A stretch of DNA of 64,000 nucleotides from Budorcas taxicolor. Taxonomy: Eukaryota > Chordata > Mammalia > Artiodactyla > Bovidae. This document shows, piece by piece, positions 24,897 to 36,769 of the stretch. The position numbers were made by a program, and so were the translations under genes. The DNA is taken from positions 136,045,170-136,109,169 of the forward strand of contig NC_068910.1 of the NCBI RefSeq assembly GCF_023091745.1, in the 5' to 3' direction. The stretch's first letter is position 1; each line of letters begins with the position of its first letter. Below the pieces are notes generated by a model. It saw only the letters and a program-made list of their open reading frames with translations, did not search any database and was not told where the DNA came from.

Positions 24897-26712
24897 GTAT
24901 TTAGAAACCAAGATCTGAGTCTTAGGTGTGCTGACTGCTATTGGGGTGGCACTGAGCCCAGACCTTTTCAGTCGACTGAGCTAGAGAATTACAATATATG
25001 TATGTAAAATAGATATACATTTATAATGTTTATATTTGTATAAATGGAAAACAATATGTTCATACTAATTTTTCAAATTTTAGTATTATATGGTATATAT
25101 TTTTCCCCTTTTCCGTAACTCTCTTCTCAAACAGTGAAAGTTACAGATAACAATACCCTTAAAATAAATATTCATTTGATCAATATCTTTATGTAACTAG
25201 ACTTCTGTCTCTAGTACCATCTACTTTCCAGACTGGATTCAGACCAGTCCAATGTGTAACCATCTCATTTTGCTCAGGCTCCCACTTCTTACACCAGGAC
25301 AGCTTCTGCGCTCATCAGGGGTCAGTCCTATTGGGTTACCATAGCTGTCCCCTACCTTCCTGGTCTTGCACCTAACTACCTTGCTATTCTTCACATACAA
25401 TGGTTTTAATATAAAATTGATCAGGATGTGGAAAGGAAAGAATTCTTTAATTTTTATTTTTAAAAATTTCCTGTTTTTTACCTACTTGCTTTAAATAACT
25501 ATTGTGCTCCTTCTAAAATTAATTTTTGAAATAAAATGCTTCTTTATTTCTAATAATTTGAGTTCTATTAACTAATTTACATTTTTCTTCCACATCATCA
25601 TCAGTTTTCTTTAACTTGTTTTGCAATATTAGGTTATACCTTTCATTTGTTTTCTGGGCATGTCTTTCTGGCATACTTTCACTGTAGAGACATTATTCTC
25701 ATTCTTATATTCATTTTTCAAATAGATTTCCAGTGGATTCAATCTTGATCCTTTTCTGTTGTTCATTTTTATGTAAATTAGTTTTCTTGAACTTTGAATT
25801 AAAGATAAAGAGTATTGGGTCAGGATTTTTCAAGTTTTTTATCTTCACAGCTCTAGAACTCCTTTTTGCTGTTTCTGTCAAGTGTTCAAAGATATATCTC
25901 ATACACTGTGAGATTTCTGGGTACTGTTCTTCCCTCCCATTCATCTGGACCTTCCAGAAGTTCTCCCTTAGTGAGGGGCATTTAACTAAAATGGAGCTAT
26001 AGCTGTTAACTGTACCAAGGGGCTCAGACAGATCCAGCTCCTTCACACCTTACTGAGATATCTTGCACTCACATACAGACTGTGCAAAAACCCTTATAGC
26101 TTCAGATGCTGTTCTCAAATTGATCAACTGCATTTTTTAATAAGTACAGACTGACTCTCAGGCTTCTATCACTTCTCCTTGTACAGATGCTGATATCACT
26201 ATCACAGGGTCTTACAGCTGTTGACAGCTTGTTTATTCTTGTGTGTAGTTTGGGGCACATAGGGATATCTTTTCATCTGATTTTGCCATTCTAATATTTT
26301 TCTGGGAGTGAGGAGGAGGAAGTTCTGGGTGATTCAGTTATAAATCTACTATCTTATTTTGTATGTTCTCTTTATCCCCATAGGATCATATTAGTGGCTA
26401 TCCTAGAAAACTATTAGGAAATGATGAGTTTTACCACTTATTTTTAAAGTTTCGTAACCTTTAACTTTTTAATCTTTTAAATATAATTTATTTGTACACT
26501 TGTATAATTTTATTTTTAATAATCACTGTTTAACAACTAGTTTGCAAAATTTCTGAAGGTTTAACAACCGACTCTTGTAAGATAGTACCTCACTGAACGT
26601 TTTCAAAAGTGACTTCTGTGATTCTTTAGCTCTCTGAGTTCCCAGTTTCCCTTTACTTTTTGTTTGATAGTTCCTTACTGTCTAAGTGGTGCAGTGATCT
26701 GATGCTTTTTAA

Positions 26713-26896
26713 AAAATATTCATTTATTTATTTGGCCACACCAGATCTTAGTTGAAGCACATGAGATCTTCAATATTCGTTCCAGCATGTGAACTCTTAG
26801 TTGCTGTATGTCGGATCTAGTTTCCTGAACAGGGATTGAACCCAGGCCCCTGCACTGGCAGTGCGGAGTCTTGGTCACTAGACTGCCAGGGAAGTC
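26713..26896 (-). mobile_element. CHR-like tRNA-derived SINE
   Basis: On the minus strand it starts gacttccctggcagtc and includes a box B-like gggttcaatccctg and the phrase catgtgctt. It ends in an A-rich stretch near 26720. The layout is that of cetartiodactyl CHR-type SINEs, distinct from Bov-tA; the family name is from memory. Confidence 0.7.
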
Positions 26897-28930
26897 GCTC
26901 CAACGCTTTTAATTAGATGTTCATTATACTTTATGTAGCATTATTAGTTGTTTTCAGCCATTTTGCCTATTGAATTATCCAAAGTCCTAGTATTCTACAT
27001 TTTAGAAATTTAAAAACTTTCTATAAAAAGATCACATTGCCTTTTACAGTGAGGCAGAAAATGTTCTTTGCTGAGATCTAAGTTACTACAAAGCAACTAA
27101 AGCTCAGATATTCAATATTTAAGATTTTAGAGACCTAAAGTAAATTCCTGACAATATCTTAAATTTGTGCCTTACTGATTTTGTTCACTCTGTTCAGATT
27201 TTCATATTTATGGTCTTTACTTACTATTAACAACTCCTCATAACCATCTGCCTGTTTTGAATGTACTTTCATACTTTCCTCAAAGTTAGTTTTCCTTTAA
27301 ACCTCCCATTTTATTTACCTAAGATTCCTATCTTTTCTTTTAGTTTCAATTAACTCATACTTTCAGCTCTAACAATTTTCACCTTATACTCAACCTCTGT
27401 TATCTTTCTTTTTATTTTGGAAGAAGAGTCTCATTTCTTTTTTCCTGTTAAGTGATTTGCATCCCTCTTCTAGAAATTACACCACAACTCATTTCAGGAA
27501 AGCTACCACTGGAGAGAGGTAAAATGTTAAGAGATAATCTCCACTAAGCATTTCAGAAATTTCTGAATCAAACTATATTCCCTGTCATGAAATATGTTAG
27601 GGAATCTCTGAACTACTGGCTATAAGTTAAACAGTATGTGTATGATTGCAAGAGGAGAGACAATATTTAATTGCCAACTTTCTGCATTTTATTTCCCTTT
27701 TCAACTTCTAATCTTAGTTTGTATCTCCATACTAGAAGTGAAAAGGTAGAAGAAAGCAGGTGGGAAGAGAGAGGGGAGAGATTTTATCTCCTCTAATTTC
27801 TTTGAAGCTTGCAATGCCATCTATGAAGAATAAAACTCATCCATACTCTGTAATGAAATATATTAATTAAACATCTGAGAGCAACAACTGTCAGAGAATG
27901 GATACTAAGACTTGTCTCGAAACAAAAAGTCGAAGTTTCTGAGTCAGAAGTCAGGCTGGTTGTTTTAAGTAGTTAGGAAAGAGTTAGAAAGGCATAGGAA
28001 GGAAAGTAAGTTACTGAAAAAAATTAAATTAGGAGCCTGCTACAGAACATCACTTTAAGAAATGACAAGTGCTTGCAAAGAAATGCTACTAATCCAATAC
28101 AACCTCTCTATTCAGTCTCCAAATTTTCTGGTTGCTACTAAAAGTATTTATGAAAACAAGATGAGAAGATGTGTTAAAACTCCATCCCTGTAACTCTGAT
28201 TTAAATCAAATCTTTGAAACTGAGAAAAGTGGCTCTGGCCAAACCTCTCAGCTTTTCTAGGCTTTAGTCACTTGAAGATTAGGGATAGCAACACCAATCT
28301 CGAAAATGTTTTCTCCTATGAAGACAAAATAAAATACCTCACAAATTTAAGATTTATCCACTGGGAAAGAAAATACATTTAATATATGTTTAATTCTTTC
28401 CCTTTGCTCTTCTTCTTTTATCATATCATTGCAATATAATTATTTCTGAAACAAAAAATAAGGTCTGAAAGTTACAGTATACAATGAGTAACAGTGAGAT
28501 AAAATATTTAAGTTTAGAACTTTTTGTGAAGGGAAGTAGCTTTACTATGTGGTTGAGAAGTATTCAACGTATGGAGACCATTTGGAACCCCAGAGTTGTC
28601 ACAGAGATTATTTTAAGCTGAGGACATTTGACGTTCAACAAACATAGAAAAAAGCCTTTTTAGAGCTTTCCTTTTATGAATAGAAGTAGCAATTTCTAGG
28701 AAACGAGGCTACTGTATAATAACTCTCCTTTCTTGGGGAGCTTTATGGCCTTGAAGAAGGTAGAAAGACTATTTTTACTGTAGAGACAAACACTGTCACA
28801 AACTTTCTCCTAAAAATGTTCTTTTCTTTCCTTAAGAAAACTATTTGTTTTTCCATTAGAAGACTTTTCTCTCCACTCCCCTTTCCAAACTCTGTTAGGC
28901 AGGTAAGTCTTTAACTTTAACCATTTAACA

Positions 28931-29271
28931 GTGGTGCTGGAGAAGACTCTTGAGAGTCCCTTTGACTGCAAGGAGATCAAACCAGTCAATCCTAAAGGAA
29001 ATCATCCCTGAATATTCACTGGAAGGACTGATGCTGAAGCTCCAATACTTTGGCCACCTGATGTGAAGAGCTGACTCATTGGAAAAGACCCTGCTCTGGG
29101 AAAAAGTGAAGACAAAAGAAGGGGTTGGCAGAAAATTAGATGGTTAGACAGCATCACTGACCGAATGAACATGAACTTGAGCAAACTCTAGGAGACAGTG
29201 GAGGACAGAGGAGCCTGGGGTGCTGCAGTCCATGGTGTCGCAAAGAATTGGACACAACTGAACACCTGAAC
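28931..29271 (+). mobile_element. BovB LINE 3' fragment, diverged
   Basis: It starts at gtggtgctggagaagact and ends near acacctgaac. The (aactg)n tail is eroded, and it is more diverged than the 22-24 kb copies. Confidence 0.85.
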
Positions 29272-29449
29272 AACAATGACAATTTAATGACTTAGTTACT
29301 TCTCATACTTGTTGGCCCCCTGTATGCATACAAAATAAAAACTTTTCTTCTGTTAATCTGTCTTCTGTCAATTTAATTCATAGATCCCAGCCCCTAAAAC
29401 TAAAAGGGCAGAGGAAAAGTTTCTTCTTCTCTGCAAAGGGCTAGGAATA

Positions 29450-29600
29450 AATTTAAACCACTTAACAGCTGTGTAACTGGCAAGTTGCTTAACCTTCCTG
29501 TACCTTATTTTATTAAACTGTAATGAAAATAGCACTAAGAGTGCCCACTTTATAGGGCTTTATGGGAATTAAAAGAGTTAATAAATATGGTTAGATATCT
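29450..29600 (+). repeat. MIR SINE fragment
   Basis: Phrases such as agctgtgtaactggcaagtt and cttaaccttcctgt, followed by a gggaattaaaagagtt stretch, match the MIR core. Old and diverged. Confidence 0.6.
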
Positions 29601-30699
29601 GGCATATATTTTTTTCTATTATAGTCTATCACCCAACTCATTTGTCAAAAGTTCGTTAAGTTCTGGATATGTAGTAAAACACTAGAATAGTAATTCCAGT
29701 GCTTGTGTTTGATTTCTGATTGTAATCCCCCAAAATGACCAGTAGTAAAGCTCTAAAAAATATATTGTTGCTTATTTTTGGAGTTAGCAGAACTGAGGGG
29801 AGGTAGGAGATGAAGTCCTTCTAAATGTTTCTGTAGAGGTTTTCATACTTAGAGCCTATGTCATGAAAGTTTAAAGTATATAGGCTGAAGAATTTGTACA
29901 GTATTTCACGGATGACTAATAGGCAAGCTACAGATCCTGAAAGATAAAAAATCGCTCTGACCAAAGAAGCTTACCTCTTTGCACGTATGCATATATGTCA
30001 GATTATCGATGAAGCAGAGAATCCAAAGGGGTTTGTCATTAATAAAGTGAAGATACTAACTGTAAGGAGATGACTGATTATCAGAGTATCAGGCAATTCC
30101 GTTTGTACTTTGGAAAATAGCCCCCTCACTGAGAAAGAAAATTCGACTCTTATCTTTAATTTATATCCTTGGCCCTCACAGCAGTTACAGACTGATGATG
30201 CGGAATGTTTTTTTTTTTTTTTAAGTGCTGTATGACAAAAATACATTTATTAAAACTACATAATTAATTAATATTAAAACATAAAGCCATTGTGTCACTG
30301 CCTAATGAACATAAGGTAAGTAGCAATACTGTAAAGAGGACAGGTAAGTTTTCAAAGTACCCAAAACACACTTTAAAATTTTAATTCTATTATCCTTGGT
30401 CTTCTGGCATTCTTTATAGAATGTAATTTTTTTCTCTCGGCCCACTGAAAGCCTGCCCATTCATTAGGCTTCCAGTTAAGTTCCAATCCTACTCTATGGC
30501 ATTTTCCCTGTATAGCACGCAATATGATTTACTTCCTTTTGAGTTTCTAAGGTAATGTTTGTTTTCTGTGCTCTATCGGTACTTACCTTGTGTTTATTAG
30601 GCAATGACACCACAGCTGTGGTAAAAAAAAAAAATACAGTACAAATCAATACTGCCAGGCTAAACACTTATCAAAATATTCCTTGTGAAAAGTACTTAC

Positions 30700-30800
30700 A
30701 TTTTTTAAGGCAACAGACCTGGGACTGAATCCTAGCTATTGCTAGCTTTTATTTGAGTCTATATCATCATCTGTATATAGGGATAGAGCTACGTGTTTCA
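30700..30800 (+). repeat. MIR-like fragment
   Basis: The segment acagacctgggactgaatcc, followed later by atcatctgtatatagggata, resembles the 5' half of MIR. Confidence 0.45.
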
Positions 30801-31059
30801 TAAAGCTCCAGAGCAAGGCTTAAATAAATAAAAACAAATAGGCACCTAAATAAACATATAAACTATGTTAAGTGTTGTGTGAAAAATATCAACAGTGCTA
30901 AAAGAAACGGAATCATAAGAGGGAGCCAATCATATAAATAACAGGGGGAAAATATTCTAAGAACAGAATGAACAGAGAATTAGGAAAATACCTTCTATAA
31001 CCAAGGGTCTGAGAGAAGGACTATATGGTTAGAGCTTAAGGAGCAAAAAAATGACTAGA

Positions 31060-31320
31060 GGGAGTGCAGTAGAGCCAAACATGTAAAAGTGTGTTCAATC
31101 ACACATGGCCTTGCAGGCTCTATTAGGATTTTATTCAGAGCATAACTGGAAGTGTTTTAAATGGGAAATGATACGATCCAATCTTTTATTTTAAAAGATG
31201 ATTTTGGCTGATGGTCTGGAGAAAGTACAAGAAAGAAGTAAGGAGGCTATTAGAAAAGTTCAGGTAAGATATGATAGTGGGTTTGGTCAGGTTAGTGGCC
31301 GAGAAATAGAGGGTGAGAAA
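31060..31320 (+). repeat. Ancient interspersed repeat, family unassigned
   Basis: The phrases ggccttgcaggctctatta, ggattttattcagagc, gggaaatgatacgatcc and gaggctattagaaaagttca resemble a common old mammalian repeat whose name I cannot give with certainty. A second copy appears to lie near 60530. Confidence 0.45.
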
Positions 31321-31360
31321 AGGGAAGGGAGGTCAAGGCTGAGTCCTAGTCTTCTGACTT

Positions 31361-31414
31361 AAGCATCAGTGGAAATGCCATTTACTGAAGCATCAGTGGA
31401 AATGCCATTTACTG
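31361..31414. repeat. Perfect 27-bp tandem duplication
   Basis: The unit beginning aagcatcagtggaaatgcc occurs twice in direct tandem (31361-31387 and 31388-31414) with no mismatch. Confidence 0.97.
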
Positions 31415-32254
31415 AAGGAGTCAAAGAATTGTTTCAGACATGCTCAGTTTCAAACATTAGGGAGAAATACAGCTGAAGAAATCAAATAAGAAGTAACGTC
31501 TGGTGTTTAGGAGATATTTGGGGAAAAAAGATATATACACAAGAATAATTAACATAAGAGTCTAACCTTAAAACAGAAGACATCTGCTAAATAGTAGCTA
31601 CTTGAATAAGCAACACTGGATGCAAATTCTCCTTGATTAAAAAATGGCTCCATCAAGATTAGAAAAGTTCAAAGTTTTGAATATAACTAAAGAAAAAGTA
31701 TCAATCAGAAAGTTTCACACAGAAGAAAAGCATAGAAATCACAAAAAAGAACAACAAAACCAGAGTACAAGCACAGAAAAAGAGAACCTGAAAAGGAGAT
31801 TCCTAGGCCCACAAAATACCTATCCTAGGACAAAAGAAGCCCACCTTTGCCAGCCATCAGTGGCAAGTATGCCTAGTGTATACAGAGGTACATTTTAGGC
31901 TTAATCAAGAGTCACTAAACACACCATTGATAAAATTAAAGATCCTTGACCTGATCTATGCTCACCAAGCATTAAAGCAGTTCTTTTATCAATCAATTTT
32001 TATCTCCTTATTAATAAGGTAATATTTTTAACTGGGTTTCAGAAGATTCTTGATAAACATTTAACTAGAATATATCTGGATTTTGACCATTCTGAGTTTT
32101 CTATCATGCTGTGTCTTTTCAATATAAAGATGCACTTCTTTTTAATTGAGGAAAGTTTTCTTGAGTGAATTATAAGTTCAAGCATTTATTCCCTTCTTTT
32201 AAAGAAATTTACCTTTTCCAGAAAGTCTATTATATGCTATAATATAATACAGCA

Positions 32255-32378
32255 TCCCTGGGTTGGGAAGACCCCCTGTAGAAGGGAAAGGCTACCTACT
32301 CCAGTATTCTGGCCTGGAGAATTCCATGGACTCTACAGTCCATGGGGTGGCAAAGAGTCGGACACGACTGAGAGACTT
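32255..32378 (+). mobile_element. Bov-tA SINE, 5'-truncated
   Basis: It lacks the tRNA head; it starts at ccctgggttgggaag and ends agtcggacacgactgag. An (AT)n run follows at about 32385-32404. Confidence 0.85.
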
Positions 32379-34125
32379 TCTCACATAAATATATATATAT
32401 ATAAAATAACCTGTTTTTTTCTCTCTAAACTTTAAAAACTCTCTTTGCTTTTGTTTCATTTTGTTTACTTTTCCTATTGTATCCTTTATGTCCCCTATTG
32501 ATTTTTTTCTATAATGTCTCTTTGTGTTTCAACTTAAGAAAACAGTTTGCTTTCTTCTTTCCTGGGTTATGCTAGTTCAAAATCAATCTCTTCTGGTTGT
32601 TAAGCCATCTTTTCCTCCTGCCAATAAGCTTTGTTGTTTGTTTCCACCTCTTCTTATTAGTATCTCTGTATGAATGCCAGGTCAGTTCCTTTTAAACTGC
32701 TTATTACTGAATGAGTTGGCTGGACCAGAAAGTTTGGAGTGCAGGGTAGAGATGGAAGCATATTTTTACATCCTTTAAAAGCAAAAAAACTGTCAACTTA
32801 TCTGATACTAGCAACACAGATGGTTTTGACCAAATATGGGTCCCCCTAGTTCTCTCAACAAAACCGCATCAAGGATGGCTTTTGCTAGCTTGCTACTCCA
32901 ATTTCCATGTACCCTGCTATAAACAAGGGATTTATAGCCCCTCACCTTTACGAAGTTCAATTTAAGTTTGGTTACCACTGAGCATTCTCAACATTTCATG
33001 TTTTTACCCTTCTCTTCTTTCCATGTAGCTTTTGCCAGATCAAAACTAGCCTTTACCTGTATTTTGTTGCCCAGATATTATACCTGTCTTCTTAGTTTTG
33101 CTTAATGCTAGGTGAAGCTGTATGGACAGAAGTATGTTTATATTTTATTTTCATTGTTGATTTTGTATTTGGTTTCCATATAATATACCTATTGGCAAGA
33201 ACATGTTGGCCAGAAGATAAAAGCATGGCTAAGTCCCAGTGGCAGCTTCTGTTTCTCACAAAAATTAATAAGTTGGAATTCTGACTTCATCTATTATTCC
33301 TTAATTTGCTTGATTAATGTGATTTATTTGGAACTTACCTCTTAAATGAATTTATTCTTGTTCAGTTATGAACCTAGAATGCTATGGTTTATAATAAATA
33401 TTATATTATGAAATAGCAAGCAATGCCCAATATACTACTATCACGTTAAAACACATATTGGGGTTTTGTTATAGAAATAAATTCTGCTCCAAGAAAAGAA
33501 TAATAAATGTAACTAAACTAAATGTTGCCAAATTATAGAATGTTTTGCCTGGCTCCTTTAGTCACATCATTCTTTCCTTCTTCACCTTGTTTATGAACAC
33601 TAACTAGTATGCTATGTATTCTTTTGGGTGTTTAAGCTTTTTAAATTCCACTGAGGTTTTACTGAAGTGTTTATGTTGATGTACACTAGAGTCTTGTGTA
33701 TGCTTAATATGACCTCAGATTTTCCATTATCATCTCCCAGCAGGAACCTGGCAAGGTTATATCCGTAAGACTTCACTATTTAGAAACATATCATATTCCA
33801 AATTTGTATTCTTTCTTTTTTTAAAAGTAATAATAAAAGCTATTAGAATATCTTAACCTTGATATTAATAAATATAATCTAATTCAAAAGTCAGAAAAAA
33901 TTGAGATAACTTAATAGACTATCTTTGCTTTTCAACCATTGAGTTAGTAAAAGGTATATTTAAAAGTATGTGTTTGGTTAGATGACAGATTTTAAAAAAT
34001 TAACATTTAAAAATTAATCCAAATAATGATGAAATATTCAAAGAGCTGGCAGATACAAGTTCCTATATTCTATTTAAAAGCACTTTGATCTGGATGGTGA
34101 ATTACATTCTAACTAAACAAATAAC

Positions 34126-34346
34126 AGGGTTACCCTGGTGACTCAATGGAAAAGAACCCTCCTGCCAATGCAGGAGAGGTGGATTCAATCCCTGGGTCGG
34201 GAAGATCCCCTTGAGAAGGAAATGGCAACCCACTCCAGTTTTCTTGCTTAGGAAACCCCATGGACAGAAGATCTTGCAGGCTACAGTCCATGGGGCTGCA
34301 AGAGTTGGACATGACTTAGTGACTAAACAGCAACAGCAACAAAAAA
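34126..34346 (+). mobile_element. Bov-tA SINE
   Basis: This is a full plus-strand Bov-tA from the gggttaccctggtgactc head to the agtgactaaacagcaaca tail with a short A run. The possible flanking repeat around ataacag/gtaacag is imperfect. It lies only 127 bases from the PDZ3 exon at 34473. Confidence 0.9.
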
Positions 34347-34472
34347 GTAACAGATTAATGAATCAGACAAAAACACAAAGAGAAAGCTAAGCTTCGGAAG
34401 TTAACCATTATTAAGAAGAAGACTTCTAAAAACTGAAATAAAAAATATTAACAAAGAAGAAGAAATTAATAC

Positions 34473-34575
34473 CTTCAGGTCGGTACTGTGCAACAATTGT
34501 GACAGCTTGGCCAGCATTTTTTAAAGCAGCTGCTGCCTGCTCATGGCTGGCAGTTCTGAGGTCAACACTGTTTAC
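34473..34575 (-). CDS. DLG1: DLG1 exon: C-terminal part of PDZ3
   Basis: This 103-base exon has a tttacag acceptor and a gtatta donor. It starts in phase 0 and ends in phase 1, leaving a G for the next exon. It encodes [15 protein letters not shown], then [29 protein letters not shown] is helix B of PDZ3, again starting with the class I His, and AVTIVAQY is the closing strand. The first four residues, VNSV, are the same as at the start of the PDZ2 exon 28 kb upstream. The two exons have equivalent boundaries, as expected if the PDZ domains arose by internal duplication of an ancestral exon set. Confidence 0.97.
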
Positions 34576-35218
34576 CTGTAAATCAAATCAAATATTGAAT
34601 TGAAAGAAAACCATCACATTAATTAGAAATCATAATTGCCTGTTTGTTAAGAAGGCATAGATTAAAAAAATTACTTGCAATTATTCTATGACTAAAATAT
34701 TTTCTTGTTCTGATTTACTAAAAATATATTGCACAGTAAAACAAAAGACTACTATCAATCAAAACATTTTTATTCACTAAAAATACTATGTTTACTGTCA
34801 AGTGAACAAAACCAAAACATTTCCCCCTAGGTTTCTAGAAGGCTACCAATCTCTTGAGAAATGTCCCTTAGTTTGACAACATGAAAAGTCAAAAGTGTCA
34901 TCATTTTGTATATTTCATTTCACTAGTAACTCAAACAATGAAAAGGAAATTCATTTTGTTTATAGCATCATTTCAACTCCTGTCATATTTTCACTATTAT
35001 TAATCTCAATTTCAGTTCTCTTCCTTTCTTTCCTAAACTAAACCTTATATTCTTTTGGAGTAACTGGAAAGCCATAACTTCAAGTATAAAAAGAGCTCAG
35101 ATCTCACAGACTGACATTAAATACAATAAATGTTACTAAATGAGCAAGACGACATTCTTTTCTTTTTTAACCCGGGGACCTTCCTTGGGTGAGGTGATCA
35201 ATCCCACTCCAGAAGAAT

Positions 35219-35862
35219 CAGTTCAGTTCAGTTCAGTTCCTCAGTCGTGTCCGACTCTTTACGACCCTACGAATCACAGCACGCCAGGCCTCCCTGTCCA
35301 TCACCAACTCTTGGAGTTTACTCAAACTCACGTCCATCGAGTCAGTAATGCCATCCAGCCATCTCATCCTGTCGTCCCCTTCTCCTCCTGCCCCCAGTCC
35401 CTCCCAGCATCAGAGTCTTTTCCAATGAGTCAACTCTTCGCATGAAGTGGCCAAAGTACTGGAGTTTCAGCTATAGCATCAGTCCTTCCAAAGAACACCC
35501 TGGGCTGGTCTCCTTCAGAATGGACTGGTTGGATCTCTTTGCAGTCCGAGGGACTCTCAGGAGTCTTCTCCAACACTACAGTTCAAAAGCATCAATTCTT
35601 CAATGCTCAGCTTTCTTCACAGTCCAACTTTCACATCCATACATGACCACTGGAAAAACCATAGCCGTGACTAGATGGACTTTTGTTGACAAAGTAATGT
35701 CTCTGCTTTTCAATATGCTATCTAGGTTGGTCGTAACTTTTCTTCCAAGGAGTAAGCGTCTTTTTAATTTCATGGGTGCAGTCACCATCTGCAGTGATTT
35801 TGGAGCCCCCCAAAATAAGTCTGACACTGTTTCCACTGTTTCCTCATCTATTTCCCACGAGA
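35219..35862 (-). mobile_element. BovB LINE 3' fragment, antisense to window
   Basis: It opens with the complement of the tail (cagttcagttcag) and runs into the reverse complement of the BovB ORF C-terminus, ending at tttcccacga. It is therefore in the same transcriptional orientation as DLG1. Confidence 0.9.
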
Positions 35863-36769
35863 ACAGGCAACTGAATTTCTCTTTCTGAAAGGCTGCCAGT
35901 ACCTACCTAGTACACTGCACAGTACACTACCTTTAGAGAGTGAAACTTTTACACTACAAAAAAACTTAACAGGATATTGATATGAGCATTAGACTTAGAT
36001 GTAACTAATTTAAATATTTAAGTTGGTCTTCTCCCCTAAGAACCATCAGTGAATAAAATACAGCAATGTTTGGGACCTTTAATGAATACTTTTGGAAAGG
36101 AAGAGAAACTATCATGCAATTTTTATATGAAAGTTTGTTTCTTCAACATCTAATCTAAAACTTGTTAAAAGTTACACATCAATTTTATAAAATTTGACTA
36201 CAGCCCAGAAATTTCTGGGATGTAAAGAACATTTAAAACAGTGAAGACCTGATGTTTTATATTATCTATAAAGGATATCACTATGTAACTAAGTTAATAC
36301 GTACACACACCTTTCGAATGAAAATCAAGACACAAAAACCTTAATCTAAATGAATGAAACATATCGTGGTTTTATTAGAGAATATCTCTAGCTAAAAGCC
36401 ATAAAAAACTCAACACAATGTATAAATAGCTTTACATTGAACATAAAATCCTAATTCTAGCAGAAAAAATTAGAGAAGAAATATAAAAGGTAGACAAACT
36501 TTCAAAGATTGTTGTAGAAAATATTATAATTTTTAATGAATTATTCCTGAGCATCAAAGTCTTTGCCTACAGAAAAAAATCTGAAGACAACCAATATAGA
36601 TTCAAAACAGAATAATTTGTTAAAAAGACCACAAATTTAAAATGTTCCTAAATAATGCCAAACATTTTAATGTAAAACATTATCAAGGATATCTTATAAG
36701 AAATTGTGGTAGTGAGAGGCACACAGTGGTCATTAAAAGAAAAAAAAAAACACACCACTTAAAAATATG

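Larger units (their letters stand above)
18221..34472 (-). other. DLG1: DLG1 intron, 16.3 kb, within the PDZ3-SH3 connector
   Basis: This is the largest complete intron here. It holds a SINE at 19157, an MLT1-type LTR at 20585-21100, TA/CA simple repeats near 20150 and 21140-21200, three same-strand BovB pieces between 21953 and 24896, another BovB at 28931, a CHR-like SINE at 26713, MIR pieces near 29450 and 30700, an unassigned ancient repeat near 31060, and two Bov-tA copies at 32255 and 34126. Long stretches (25-26.7, 27-28.9 and 32.4-34.1 kb) are AT-rich with no identifiable content. Confidence 0.75.

Noticed and set aside
25711..26046. Overlapping open frames of 111 (minus) and 89 (plus) codons
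   Set aside because: No recognisable domain, no splice context and low-complexity AT-rich sequence; best explained by chance.
31644..31898. An 84-codon Lys/Glu-rich plus-strand frame
   Set aside because: Hydrophilic peptide without recognisable domain in deep intron; no support beyond lack of stops.
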